DNA of 64,000 nt from Clostridiales bacterium (GCA_012839295.1 DUNO01000008.1:186001-250000); one strand, 5' to 3'. Shown: positions 8,770-18,304, counted from the stretch's first letter. Notes: generated by a model not told the origin, from the letters alone. Made by a program: numbers and translations.

Positions 8770-11178
8770 CTATCCGACAATTTGGACTTTTTTTACTGCT
8801 TCTAAACTTATTTTATTAATTCTGGCAATTTGTTCTTCAACAACTTCATAACGGGCTGCCATAGCTGAGCTGTTATCCACATAGGCGCCCTTTTTCTTAG
8901 GTGAAATATATAGATACATGCCATGGCTAAGCAATTCGTCCTTATACGGCATTAAATCAATTTCCCATGCCGCCCCATTGCAGAAATTATCATGAAACAT
9001 TTCACCATTGATAAACGCATAACCTACATCGCCTTCATACTCTACCTTTAATAACAGCTGCTTTAATCCTTCAAAATCCTCCGGTTGAAAATTAATGACA
9101 GCCCTTGCATTTACGACTTTGGTCGATGTTAACGGACTTCCTACCACCGGACGCTTTAGCTCTGTATCCTGATCACTATTTACGGTACTGCAGTTTTTCA
9201 CAGTATACCCGAATGATTTATCCTCTTTATAGGAAGCAAACTGTTTAAATATTCCGTCAAATTTTTCAATATGCAGTTTCTTATCATTTGCAATTAATTC
9301 ATCCTCTTCCGCCGGGAAAATGCGGATAGCGATCTCTTCTCCCACCGGATATTCCAATTCCAGTCTGCCGTCCTTCACAAATGCCGGACAATCGGATAAT
9401 ATTATCCTTCTCTCCCCTTTCCACTCTACCTGCCATAGCTTTAAGGAATCTGCCTCTGTCAACGTACAAATAATATAAGTTTTTCCGTCTTCCCCCTGGA
9501 ACGAGAAGGAGCATACACCGCTGTTATCTTCTAATGTTATTTTCTTTCCGTCCATTATACAGCCGGCCGGATGATCAGCCTGCAATTCCTGGTCAAATAC
9601 ATATTCGCTTCTCATTCCCGGTACCCTGGTAAAGAAATAATATTCTCCATCCGGTCTTGTGATCCTGGTAATTAACTGGGTTGTCGCATATGACATGCGT
9701 ATGTTGCCAAACTCAAACCAAACCGGTAGTATAGCGTATGTTTCTTTATTTAAATCAAGTGTTCCCTGCTCCGGTATTCTGACTGTTCCTAAATCCGTCC
9801 CAACCTTAATAGAAAATTCCTTTTGATCAATTCCGCATACATGATCCTGGTAATTATTGATAAATACAAAGCCTTTTCCTTTTTCATCGATTCTGGCCAC
9901 ATATCGCAACGTCTCAACATCTTCCGGAACTTGGGTAATTGCTTCTTTCGATAAAACCGTCTTTGTTGCCGTCATCTCTGCCTCAAACTCTTTATATAAC
10001 AAATGCTGCAGCTTCAACTGATGAAAGGATTTACGCACCTGGCCAAATTCTCCAAGCGCCGCCTGATAGTCATAAGAAAACTTCGGAACCGCGCATTCAT
10101 TTAAATATGGGACTTTTTTTCCCTTCGGATGGGTTCCTCCATGGTACATATAATAGCCCAGAAAGTTACAGCCGCTTCCTACCTTAACCTGTGCTAAAGC
10201 ACCAACACTTTCATAAGGGAGCTGGAAGCGGTAAGGATAATATACATTCATGCCGCCGCCCATTTCGCAGCAGGCATACGGAAAATCTTCAGCGTTGTAT
10301 TCCGGATCAAAATTATAATACTTAGGTGCCGTATTACAATGAAAATCCCCATAAAGATATTCCGCTGTGGCCGGATGCTCTTTTAATTTTCCATCATAGA
10401 ACATCCATGGCCGGAAAGCATATCCTCCCCATAGCGGAAACACCGTATCCACCGGTGCGCAAGCGCCGCCCCATGCTGTCGCTGTATACAGCGGTACATC
10501 AAATCCTGACTCAATTGCCAGTTTCTTCAAGGTTTTCATATGGTTGATTCCGTCTTTTCCACTGACAACCCATTCCTTACTATTTTCCGTTGTCATTTCC
10601 CAGGGGCAGGAAGCATGCTCATGTTCATTTTCCAACTGTACTCCGATAACCGGACCCCCATCTTTAAATAGCAGTCCATCTACCTGATTGTATATTTCCT
10701 CAAAAAAACGTTTTGTATATCTCAAATAGTTCTCATCATCACACCGAATATCAAAAGGTCTCCCGAACATCCAATCCGGATATCCCCCATTTCTGCACTC
10801 TCCATGGGAAAAAGGCCCAATCCGTAAAATGATATGCATTGAGTTCTTTTTACATAATTCAACAAACCTTCTGAGGTTTTTATTCCCGCTCCAATCAAAC
10901 TGACCTTCCATTTCCTCATGGTGAATCCAGAAAATATAGCTGGCTATGATATTCAATCCACCCATTTTCATCTTTATAATTTCATCTTCCCAAAGCTTTT
11001 CATTCATTCTGGAAAAATGAGCCTCTCCGCAGATTGCATAAAATGGTTTTTCATCATACTGCAAATAGTAATTCTGTATGGAAAAAGCTTGACCCTTATC
11101 ATTACAACCTCCCATATTAATAGGAGCAGGGTAAATCGGATTTTTAATATTTCTTGCATCGATGCTGTATTCTCTCAT
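8770..11178 (-). CDS. GH35-family beta-galactosidase-like glycoside hydrolase
   Basis: An 802-residue glycoside hydrolase of the GH35 type, with no signal peptide, so it acts in the cytoplasm on imported oligosaccharide. The N-terminal TIM barrel (about residues 30-340) carries GGPVIGVQLENEHEH; E185 in ENE is the expected acid/base. The likely nucleophile is the Glu of ACCEMGGG (about E305), though this motif is divergent. C-terminal beta-sandwich domains follow. It is the last gene of the transporter operon and has its own ATG with GGAG. Linkage to galactonate genes suggests the substrate carries galactose or galactonate. The family call is firm; the substrate is inference. Confidence 0.85.
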   Translation of the reverse strand: MREYSIDARNIKNPIYPAPINMGGCNDKGQAFSIQNYYLQYDEKPFYAICGEAHFSRMNEKLWEDEIIKMKMGGLNIIASYIFWIHHEEMEGQFDWSGNKNLRRFVELCKKNSMHIILRIGPFSHGECRNGGYPDWMFGRPFDIRCDDENYLRYTKRFFEEIYNQVDGLLFKDGGPVIGVQLENEHEHASCPWEMTTENSKEWVVSGKDGINHMKTLKKLAIESGFDVPLYTATAWGGACAPVDTVFPLWGGYAFRPWMFYDGKLKEHPATAEYLYGDFHCNTAPKYYNFDPEYNAEDFPYACCEMGGGMNVYYPYRFQLPYESVGALAQVKVGSGCNFLGYYMYHGGTHPKGKKVPYLNECAVPKFSYDYQAALGEFGQVRKSFHQLKLQHLLYKEFEAEMTATKTVLSKEAITQVPEDVETLRYVARIDEKGKGFVFINNYQDHVCGIDQKEFSIKVGTDLGTVRIPEQGTLDLNKETYAILPVWFEFGNIRMSYATTQLITRITRPDGEYYFFTRVPGMRSEYVFDQELQADHPAGCIMDGKKITLEDNSGVCSFSFQGEDGKTYIICTLTEADSLKLWQVEWKGERRIILSDCPAFVKDGRLELEYPVGEEIAIRIFPAEEDELIANDKKLHIEKFDGIFKQFASYKEDKSFGYTVKNCSTVNSDQDTELKRPVVGSPLTSTKVVNARAVINFQPEDFEGLKQLLLKVEYEGDVGYAFINGEMFHDNFCNGAAWEIDLMPYKDELLSHGMYLYISPKKKGAYVDNSSAMAARYEVVEEQIARINKISLEAVKKVQIVG

Positions 11179-11196
11179 GGCAATTTCTCCTGATCT

Positions 11197-12018
11197 TTAT
11201 TTAGATGAACCTACGATTCCTTCAACGAACTGCTTTTGCATGGTTAAAAACACAATAATAATAGGCAATGTCGCAAATACAATTGCAAGCATCAGCTGCC
11301 CGTAATCCACATAATATGCGGAGGCCAAGGAGGACAATAGTAGCGAAAATGTCTTCTTTTCATTGCTCTGAATTACGATCAGCGGCCATAAATAATTGTT
11401 CCATTGCTTCATAAATGCATATATTGCAGCTGCAGCAAAGGTTGATTTCATAGGCATAAATACTAACTGGAAGAAAATAACGAACTCATTGGCCCCATCT
11501 ACTCTGGCAGCTTCAATTAACTCATTAGGATAGGACTGAAAGCTCTGCCGGAAGAAAAATACCAGGAAGGGCATGGCTAATGTAGGAAGAATAATTGCGA
11601 TATGGCTATCCAGCATATTACCCTTTGCCGCCATTTTAAAAAGAGGTATCATCTGGGCTGAGAATGGAATCATCATCGACAGCAAAAACATAGCATATAC
11701 AATATTTTTGCCTTTGGACCGATATTTTTCAAATCCATATCCCGCCATCGAACATATTAAAATAGATAAGATTGTATATATTACTGTAGTTTTAATCGTA
11801 TTCCAGCTTATTTGCAATATATTCGCGGAGCTTTGTAAATTACTCCAATTATCTTTCAGCGCCTTGCCTAATTTCATCGTTCCTTTTGTAATATCTACAC
11901 TGGCATTGGTTGCACCCGTAATCATCCAGAAAAAAGGAAATACGGATATAACAACCGCTATCACGAGAAATACGTGGATTATACTAATTCTTAATAACTT
12001 CATATTTTTTTCTTTCAT
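11197..12018 (-). CDS. CUT1 sugar ABC transporter permease (MalG-type)
   Basis: Inner-membrane permease of 273 residues with six predicted helices. The EAA loop is visible as YPNELIEAARVDGANEFVIFFQLVFMPMKS (about residues 175-205), which docks on an ATPase. It ends with the typical FVEGIVGSSK tail. It pairs with the permease at 12030-12908 and the lipoprotein at 12984-14342. No ATPase is in the operon, so a shared MsmX/MsmK-type ATPase encoded elsewhere is expected. Confidence 0.92.
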   Translation of the reverse strand: MKEKNMKLLRISIIHVFLVIAVVISVFPFFWMITGATNASVDITKGTMKLGKALKDNWSNLQSSANILQISWNTIKTTVIYTILSILICSMAGYGFEKYRSKGKNIVYAMFLLSMMIPFSAQMIPLFKMAAKGNMLDSHIAIILPTLAMPFLVFFFRQSFQSYPNELIEAARVDGANEFVIFFQLVFMPMKSTFAAAAIYAFMKQWNNYLWPLIVIQSNEKKTFSLLLSSLASAYYVDYGQLMLAIVFATLPIIIVFLTMQKQFVEGIVGSSK

Positions 12019-12029
12019 AATCTTTTCTC

Positions 12030-12908
12030 CTAATTATCTTTACCGGCAACTCCAAATTGTATAATTGCCAGGATAATCATAATAAAAACAACTACATAAG
12101 ATATTGCCGAAGCATAACCAAAATTAGGTGCATATACAAAAGACTGATTATATATATAATGGGATACCGTCATTGTAGAGTTAGCCGGCCCTCCCTGCGT
12201 TATATTCATAGTTTCGTCAAATAATTGCAAAGTACCATTAGTAGACATAATTGTTGTCAAAAGTATAATTGGTTTTAATTGGGGAATGGTTACTTTAAAG
12301 AAAACATAAAAAGCATTTGCACCGTCCACCTTTGCGGCCTCGAAGGTTTCTTTCGGAATATTCTGCAGTGCGGATAAATAAAAAATAACGTTATAGCCAG
12401 TCCATCTCCAAAGCATTGCAATGATGATAACCGCTCTTGCCCAGCCGGAATTCTGCAGATATTGATAAGGTGCATCCAGGATACCAAAGTGAATCAATAT
12501 TTGATTAACAATCCCATCCATTGAAAACATCATTTTAAACAAAATAGAGTATGCTACCAGGGAGGTTACACATGGCAAGAATATTGATGTTCTAAAAAAG
12601 CCTTTCCATTTCAGAACCTTGCTGTTTAATAAGGTTGCAATGGACAATGCCATCACAAGCATGACCGGAACCTGAATGATCAGGTAAAAAAACGTGTTCT
12701 TCAACGACTGAAGAAAAATAGTATCTCCAAGCATCCGTTTGAAATTATTTAAGCCTGTAAAAACATATTTTCCGCCGTCCATGCCCTGAAAGGCTAACAT
12801 CAATGACGCTCCTGCAGGATAAATCGTAAAAATCAAATACAATAGAAATGCCGTTGAAATGAATATCCACCCATACCAATTATAATTAGGACCTGCTTTT
12901 CTTTTCAT
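12030..12908 (-). CDS. CUT1 sugar ABC transporter permease (MalF/UgpA-type)
   Basis: Inner-membrane permease of 292 residues. The EAA loop IPKETFEAAKVDGANAFYVFFKVTIPQLKP (about residues 180-210) is well conserved. Six hydrophobic segments are present. A GGAG site precedes the ATG. The gene follows the lipoprotein gene after a terminator-like hairpin, which should give it lower expression than the binding protein. Confidence 0.92.
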   Translation of the reverse strand: MKRKAGPNYNWYGWIFISTAFLLYLIFTIYPAGASLMLAFQGMDGGKYVFTGLNNFKRMLGDTIFLQSLKNTFFYLIIQVPVMLVMALSIATLLNSKVLKWKGFFRTSIFLPCVTSLVAYSILFKMMFSMDGIVNQILIHFGILDAPYQYLQNSGWARAVIIIAMLWRWTGYNVIFYLSALQNIPKETFEAAKVDGANAFYVFFKVTIPQLKPIILLTTIMSTNGTLQLFDETMNITQGGPANSTMTVSHYIYNQSFVYAPNFGYASAISYVVVFIMIILAIIQFGVAGKDN

Positions 12909-12923
12909 TTCTATACTCCTTTA

Positions 12924-12974
12924 CAAAAAGGGTGTCCTGCTCCTCATATTGGAACTAAGTTTACAGAACACCCT
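12924..12974 (-). terminator. Intra-operon terminator between binding protein and permeases
   Basis: On the minus strand an 11-bp stem (12964-12974 with 12929-12939, one G-U pair) is followed by five T residues, a proper Rho-independent terminator. It lies between the lipoprotein gene and the permease genes, so it probably acts as a partial terminator that keeps binding-protein mRNA in excess. Confidence 0.75.
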
Positions 12975-12983
12975 CTTATTCTG

Positions 12984-14342
12984 TTATCTTCCTAACTGAT
13001 TTGCAAGCTGTTCTTCCGCCTGTTCTAAGGCACCGTTTACATCTGTTTTTCCTTCAAACAGATTAGACAATGCTGTCGTTATTGCATCATTTGCTTCTGC
13101 AACATACCCGCCATAATTAACAGGAATAACTTCTGGAAGCACTTCGGTAAATAATCCATTCAGCTTCTGTCCTCCAAAGAACTCATCCTCCGCCTTGTAC
13201 GCATCCGTAGCATAGCCCGGAATATAGGAGCCCATGGCACCCTGGTTTAATAAAATTGTATCATAAAAATCAGTATTACCCTGCCATACACCCTGCATAA
13301 ATGCAATTGCATCGTCTTTTACTTTAGACTTTTCCAATACATACCAGCTTGAGCCACCTACATTGGATGCGTTAATGGACGAAGAGACCTGGGAAAGCCT
13401 AGGAATTCTGGCTGCTCTCCATTGTCCTTTCTGGTCCTCCGCCTGTCTGAGGGAGGAGATAAACCAAGGAGCATTAACAACAGATGCAACTGTGCCGCTA
13501 TTCAGCGCTCCGGCGCGCCCTTCCGTGCTTTCAGCTTCAAAAAGTATGCCTGCTTGTTTCATCTTCAATATCGTTTCAAATGCAGCTTTTAATGCCTCAT
13601 TGTTTTTAATATTGATATTACCGTCCATGTCATAATACCACAAACCGCATGACTGCATCATGGAACGAATTAATGTCGTTTTATTATTTGCAATTTCTAC
13701 AATCATTTGGACACCGGTTTTTTCGGTTACATCTTTACCGATTTCAATAAATTCATCCCAGGTAAGATTCTGCATATCTTCTTCCGTATAACCGGCCTTT
13801 TCAATCAGGTCAATTCTATAATATAAAGCTGTAGCGCCTGTATCAAAGGGTACGGCATACACTTTACCGTTTTGGGTTACGGCATTTACTTTAAAAGGTA
13901 AGAACTGGGAGTAATCAAATTTATCTGTTAAGTCAACAAAATCGCCAGGGAAAGTATTTAGATATTTACCTGAAACATAGTCCTCTAATAATACTATGTC
14001 CGGAATTCCACTTCCGCCTCCGGCCAGAGCTGTCTGTAATTTTACATATACGTCTTCTTTAGATAAGCTCACAACATCAATTTTTACGTTTGCATCAGGA
14101 TTACTCTCAGCGTAAACTTCTGCTGCCTCTTTCATTACTGCAACATTAAATTTATCATCCCATGCCCATACCGTAATTGTTTTAGCCTCACCGGAAGTCT
14201 TGCCTTCCTCTGCTGTTTTTCCGGCTTCAGTTCCTGCTGCCGAATTCTCTTTTGAGTTTTCTGTTTTTGCTTTTCCGCAGCCTACAAACAGGCTCATTAC
14301 AAGTACTGCTGCCATAATTATGGCGATTGATTTTCTTTTCAT
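12984..14342 (-). CDS. Sugar-binding lipoprotein of CUT1 ABC transporter
   Basis: Extracellular solute-binding protein of family 1, 452 residues. The signal peptide ends in the lipobox MSLFVGC (Cys about residue 22), followed by a low-complexity Glu/Lys/Thr linker. The mature domain begins ITVWAWDDKFNVAVMKEAAEVY, typical of the family, and later shows GAMGSYIPGY. An AGGAGG-like site precedes the ATG. It is the first gene of the operon, expressed from a promoter with IclR-type operators. The ligand is predicted to be an oligosaccharide or aldonate-bearing sugar from its neighbours only. Confidence 0.9.
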   Translation of the reverse strand: MKRKSIAIIMAAVLVMSLFVGCGKAKTENSKENSAAGTEAGKTAEEGKTSGEAKTITVWAWDDKFNVAVMKEAAEVYAESNPDANVKIDVVSLSKEDVYVKLQTALAGGGSGIPDIVLLEDYVSGKYLNTFPGDFVDLTDKFDYSQFLPFKVNAVTQNGKVYAVPFDTGATALYYRIDLIEKAGYTEEDMQNLTWDEFIEIGKDVTEKTGVQMIVEIANNKTTLIRSMMQSCGLWYYDMDGNINIKNNEALKAAFETILKMKQAGILFEAESTEGRAGALNSGTVASVVNAPWFISSLRQAEDQKGQWRAARIPRLSQVSSSINASNVGGSSWYVLEKSKVKDDAIAFMQGVWQGNTDFYDTILLNQGAMGSYIPGYATDAYKAEDEFFGGQKLNGLFTEVLPEVIPVNYGGYVAEANDAITTALSNLFEGKTDVNGALEQAEEQLANQLGR

Positions 14343-14362
14343 ACCTTTTCCTCCTTTATTTT

Positions 14363-14435
14363 GTTCGTATATACGAACAGTGTATCTATATACGTTTCAC
14401 ACACTTATACTAGCACAGGAAAATAATTTTGTAAA
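14363..14435 (-). promoter_or_regulatory. Promoter and IclR-type composite operator of the transporter operon
   Basis: The minus-strand promoter is TTTACA (14430-14435), 17 bp, TAGTAT (14407-14412) with an extended TGn. Downstream, 14363-14378 is the perfect palindrome GTTCGTATATACGAAC, and 14387-14397 holds a second half-like site TATATACGTTT. The two TATATACG cores are 19 bp apart. The same arrangement occurs in front of the divergent iclR gene. The position downstream of -10 indicates repression. Confidence 0.75.
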
Positions 14436-14567
14436 TGCCCTTTTGGCACTTTTTTATATTTGCCTGTATTTCTTTTATTTATAGTTGTGTAATATTTACT
14501 ATTTGAGGCGATTTATGTGTAATTTATTATAAATCCAATGTATAATCAAACTATTACATCTTTTCAT

Positions 14568-14641
14568 TTGACACATTTTATAAAGAATGCTATAATGCAT
14601 TTGATTCTTATATACGAACACACATCTTATATACGTTTTAC
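14568..14641 (+). promoter_or_regulatory. iclR promoter and composite operator
   Basis: A textbook promoter: TTGACA (14568-14573), 17 bp, TATAAT (14591-14596). It is followed at 14609-14641 by the same 33-bp composite operator seen on the other side of the intergenic region (TATATACGAACA, spacer, TATATACGTTTTAC), again with the TATATACG cores 19 bp apart. This suggests the IclR protein represses both its own operon and the transporter operon. Confidence 0.78.
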
Positions 14642-14672
14642 AATGGTAATTATAAGTTTTACGGAGGTAATT

Positions 14673-15455
14673 ATGAATAGTGATAAAAACATCCATCGAT
14701 CCACAAGCAGGGTACTGGATATTTTAGATTTGGTTGCTGCAAACCCTTCCAAATATACCCTTACAGATATTTGTGAATTAACAGCTTCACCAAAAAGCAG
14801 TCTTCATCCCATATTATATACGCTGGTATCCAGGCATTTCCTGGCATTAGATTCAAATTCACGCTACCGTATTGATTATTCCGCTTACCAAGTGGGTAAT
14901 TCTTATCTTACACAGTTGAATTTCTTAGATAATGTTGAGAAAATTTTGAGAGACCTGACAAATGTCTCTATGGAAACCTCGCATTTCGCTATTTTAGTGG
15001 ATGGGGATGTCCTTTATATGAAAAAGATTGATTCACCGGAATCCATCCGGATGACTTCCCATGTCGGAAATCGAATGCCGGCCTATGGAACCGCTTTAGG
15101 CAAAGCACTGCTGATAGACTGTGAATCGCCTGAATTAAAAAAACTATATCCTAATGGCCTCCCCCCTATTACCCCCAGTACCATTACAGATTTAAATGTA
15201 CTTCTTAACCAGATACACGAAGCCCGTACAAATGGATTTACTTACGAAATCGAAGAATCCACTCAATACATCCGTTGTTATGCAGTTCCAATTCGCAAGA
15301 ATGGACGGGTAGTAGCAGCTATCAGCGTGGCCATTCCCACTTTTCGTTATACAGAGGAAAAAGCTTCATTGGTAAAACTTCTTTTATTTGATTCTAAAAG
15401 TAAAATTGAAGGTATTTTAAATAGTATTGATACGGATTTCAGCAGTTTAATATGA
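14673..15455 (+). CDS. IclR-family transcriptional regulator
   Basis: A 260-residue regulator. The N-terminal winged helix (about residues 8-70, STSRVLDILDLVAANP and TASPKSSLHPILYTLVSR) is followed by an IclR effector-binding domain (MPAYGTALGKALL, then GFTYEIEESTQYIRCYAVPI). The ATG at 14673 has GGAGG upstream; a longer upstream frame would run through the promoter and operator and is rejected. It probably senses galactonate or a pathway intermediate and controls both flanking operons through the shared 33-bp operators. Confidence 0.9.
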   Translation: MNSDKNIHRSTSRVLDILDLVAANPSKYTLTDICELTASPKSSLHPILYTLVSRHFLALDSNSRYRIDYSAYQVGNSYLTQLNFLDNVEKILRDLTNVSMETSHFAILVDGDVLYMKKIDSPESIRMTSHVGNRMPAYGTALGKALLIDCESPELKKLYPNGLPPITPSTITDLNVLLNQIHEARTNGFTYEIEESTQYIRCYAVPIRKNGRVVAAISVAIPTFRYTEEKASLVKLLLFDSKSKIEGILNSIDTDFSSLI

Positions 15456-15479
15456 AACTAATAGAAAGAGGCGATATCA

Positions 15480-16430
15480 TTGAATCAACTGGTAACTATT
15501 GGTGAAACCATGGTTTCCTTTGTCCCGCAATCTAACGAATTATTACGGTATGGTGCATCTTTAAAAATGTATATTGCAGGAGCTGAAAGTAATACCGCCA
15601 TCGGTGTTCAAAAATTAGGGCATTCCGCCTCCTATATCACCCGTATAGGAGATGATAGCTTCGGGCAATTTATATTAAGAATGATACGTGCAGAAGGTGT
15701 AGATACCTCTTATGTCAAAATAGACACTGAATATCCAACTGGCATTATGTTCAAGGAACCTTTGCCAAACCGGGAGACCGCGGTACACTACTATCGTACG
15801 GATTCTGCAGCATCTCACCTAAATATCCATGATATTCCGGAGGACGCCATAGCTCAGGCCAAAATCCTTCATTTTACGGGGATTACTCCTATTTTGAGTG
15901 ACTCTTGCAGGCAGGCTGTCTTTCAGGCAATCGAAATTGCTGCGGCAAACGGCTGTTCCATCAGTTTTGATCCAAATATCAGGGCTAAATTATGGAAGAT
16001 TAATGATTATAGCCCTCTGATGAAAGAGATTATTTCCAAGTCATCTTACCTGTTACTTGGCTTGGATGAAGCATTCACATTATATGATACAAATGATATA
16101 CAGGAGCTGCGCTCTATTATTTTTTCTTCCGGGAATTTGCAATATCTGGCGATAAAAAATGGCAGCAATGGAGCTTGGGTATGTGATAATGACCAAATCC
16201 TTCATATACCACCCGTATCCTGTAATTGTATCGATCCTGTAGGTGCCGGCGATGCGTTCAATGCCGGATTTATTTCCGGTATCCTTAAAGACGAGCCTTT
16301 GTCGGTATGCGGTTCGATAGCAGCTATTACCGGCGCGCGAGCTACAGAAACCCCCGGTGACATTGAAGGGATGATTACAGAGCGGGATATCCACAATACT
16401 CAAAATAATATTTCACCGGTATTCCGATAG
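15480..16430 (+). CDS. 2-keto-3-deoxy-sugar-acid kinase (PfkB family)
   Basis: PfkB-family carbohydrate kinase, 316 residues, starting at TTG (15480) with AAAGAGG upstream. It has GAESNTAIGVQKLG near residue 40, the sugar-binding segment typical of KDG kinases, and the C-terminal GAGDAFNAGF catalytic/anion-hole motif (Asp is the base). Between IclR and the aldolase it most likely phosphorylates 2-dehydro-3-deoxy-galactonate (or gluconate) at O6. Substrate preference between the KDG and KDGal epimers cannot be read from the sequence. Confidence 0.88.
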   Translation: MNQLVTIGETMVSFVPQSNELLRYGASLKMYIAGAESNTAIGVQKLGHSASYITRIGDDSFGQFILRMIRAEGVDTSYVKIDTEYPTGIMFKEPLPNRETAVHYYRTDSAASHLNIHDIPEDAIAQAKILHFTGITPILSDSCRQAVFQAIEIAAANGCSISFDPNIRAKLWKINDYSPLMKEIISKSSYLLLGLDEAFTLYDTNDIQELRSIIFSSGNLQYLAIKNGSNGAWVCDNDQILHIPPVSCNCIDPVGAGDAFNAGFISGILKDEPLSVCGSIAAITGARATETPGDIEGMITERDIHNTQNNISPVFR

Positions 16431-16441
16431 AGAGGTTTTAT

Positions 16442-17074
16442 ATGAAAAATTTAATTAAGAAAAATCCGGTTATATCAATTTTACGCAATACACCGGATTC
16501 AGATCTTCCAAATTATGCAAACAGCCTTTACGAAGGAGGTTTGCGTTCATTCGAAGTATCTTTCAGCGCTGAAAATGCTGTTTCCCAGCTTAAATGGATG
16601 AAGCAGAATATGCCGGAAGATACTATTATTGGCGCAGGTACGATATTAACGGAAAAGGAAGCTGCCCTTGCAGTGGAAGCCGGTGCAGATTTTTTATTAT
16701 CACCTTCCACCAATTTAGAAGTCCTTAGCTACTGCGCTAAAAATAAAATACCATTTTTACCAGGTGTTAATACTCCAACCGATGTGAGTATTTGTTTGCA
16801 ATACGGATTTAATACATTAAAATTATTTCCTGCGGGAGATTTACCGATAGGATACATAAAAAGCCTGCGCGGGCCATTTCCCAATACAGAATATGTAGCC
16901 GTAGGCGGTATTTCGCCACAAAATACTCCTAACTACTTACAGGCAGGTTTTATTGGAGTTGGAATTGGCAGCTCATTGGTTAATAAAAAACTGTTTCAAG
17001 AAAAAAATTGGCCCCAGATTACCAGGGATATCCATACCTTCATGTCTACATTAAGAAAGGATAACTTATTATGA
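16442..17074 (+). CDS. KDPG/KDPGal aldolase
   Basis: Class I (Schiff-base) aldolase of the KDPG/KHG family, 210 residues, cleaving 2-keto-3-deoxy-6-phospho-sugar acid to pyruvate and glyceraldehyde 3-phosphate. The catalytic Glu lies in the N-terminal GGLRSFEVSFS region (the usual E in E[VI]); the Schiff-base Lys is in NTLKLFPAGD. GAGTIL and GVNTPTDV loops are present. The stop overlaps the next start (ATGA). With the dehydratase next door, the D-galactonate (DgoA-type) role is most likely. Confidence 0.9.
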   Translation: MKNLIKKNPVISILRNTPDSDLPNYANSLYEGGLRSFEVSFSAENAVSQLKWMKQNMPEDTIIGAGTILTEKEAALAVEAGADFLLSPSTNLEVLSYCAKNKIPFLPGVNTPTDVSICLQYGFNTLKLFPAGDLPIGYIKSLRGPFPNTEYVAVGGISPQNTPNYLQAGFIGVGIGSSLVNKKLFQEKNWPQITRDIHTFMSTLRKDNLL

Positions 17075-18219
17075 AGATTATAAAAATATCCACCTACTTA
17101 GTTAGACCCCGCTGGTGTTTTGTTGAAGTAGAAACAGATGACGGAATTACCGGTTGGGGTGAAGCTGTTATTGAAGGGAAAGCTTCCACCGTAAGTGCCT
17201 GTGTCGAAGAGGTCACTGATTATTTGATAGGAATGAATCCCCTAAATATTGAAGATATCTGGACTCTTCTGTACCGCGCTGCTTTTTATAGAGGCGGCCC
17301 GATTATAATGAGTGCAATTTCCGGCATTGACCAAGCCTTATGGGATATTAAAGGAAAATACTACAATGCACCGGTCTACGAACTAATGGGCGGCAAATGC
17401 CGTACCAAAATAAAAGTTTATTCCTGGATAGGCGGAGACCGCCCTGCTGATGTAGCGAAAGCTGCAAAAGAAAAACAGATGTCCGGCTTCAAAGCCATCA
17501 AAATGAATGCTACTGAAGAATTACAATTTATTGACAGCTATGATAAGGTGGATTCTGTTCTTGAAAGGGTTGCTTCTATCCGCGAAAGTACTGGGAAGAA
17601 TTTTGGAATTGCCATAGATTTCCATGGAAGAGTGCACAAGCCTATGGCTAAAATTCTGGCAAAGAAATTAGAAGAATTTGATCCTATGTTTATTGAGGAG
17701 CCTGTTTTATGCGAAAACATGGAGGTCTTTAAAGAAATAGCCGCCAGCTGTAATATTCCCATAGCTACCGGTGAGCGGTTATTTTCAAAATGGGATTTTA
17801 AGCGCTTGTTACAGGCTGGCGGTGTTGATATTATTCAACCGGATCTATCCCATGCAGGCGGTATTACCGAAGTAAAGAAAATTGCTTCTATGGCTGAAGC
17901 CTATGATATTGCCCTTGCACCCCATTGTCCTTTAGGACCCATTGCCCTGTCCGCCTGCCTGCAAATAGATGCCACCTGCTATAATGCGGTTATCCAGGAG
18001 CAGAGCATCGGTATTCATTATAATGTCGGAAAGAGCGTACTGGATTATATAAAAAATCCCGAGGATTTTGCATTTACGGATGGCTATGTTAATCTACCGA
18101 TACTTCCCGGTCTTGGTGTTACTATAAATAAGGAGCTTGTTCTGGAAGAAAATTCATCCCCCCATCATTGGAAAAATCCTGTATGGCGTCATGAGGACGG
18201 CTCTATTGCGGAATGGTAA
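17071..18219 (+). CDS. dgoD: D-galactonate dehydratase (enolase superfamily)
   Basis: A 382-residue enolase-superfamily dehydratase that converts D-galactonate to 2-keto-3-deoxygalactonate. Metal-ligand and catalytic residues are visible in order: IAIDFHGR (Asp ligand, His base), FIEEP (Glu ligand), IATGERL (Glu ligand), and LAPHCPLGP (His acid). These match the DgoD subgroup, whose N-terminal capping domain starts MKIIKI. ATGA overlap with the aldolase gene. With the kinase and aldolase it makes a complete De Ley-Doudoroff pathway from galactonate. Confidence 0.9.
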   Translation: MKIIKISTYLVRPRWCFVEVETDDGITGWGEAVIEGKASTVSACVEEVTDYLIGMNPLNIEDIWTLLYRAAFYRGGPIIMSAISGIDQALWDIKGKYYNAPVYELMGGKCRTKIKVYSWIGGDRPADVAKAAKEKQMSGFKAIKMNATEELQFIDSYDKVDSVLERVASIRESTGKNFGIAIDFHGRVHKPMAKILAKKLEEFDPMFIEEPVLCENMEVFKEIAASCNIPIATGERLFSKWDFKRLLQAGGVDIIQPDLSHAGGITEVKKIASMAEAYDIALAPHCPLGPIALSACLQIDATCYNAVIQEQSIGIHYNVGKSVLDYIKNPEDFAFTDGYVNLPILPGLGVTINKELVLEENSSPHHWKNPVWRHEDGSIAEW

Positions 18220-18304
18220 TATTAATATCATACATTACTTGTAATCTGATGTTTCTCAATTACTTAACGCTGCTGGATATGCACGGTGCAAAAAAATAAC
18301 AGAA

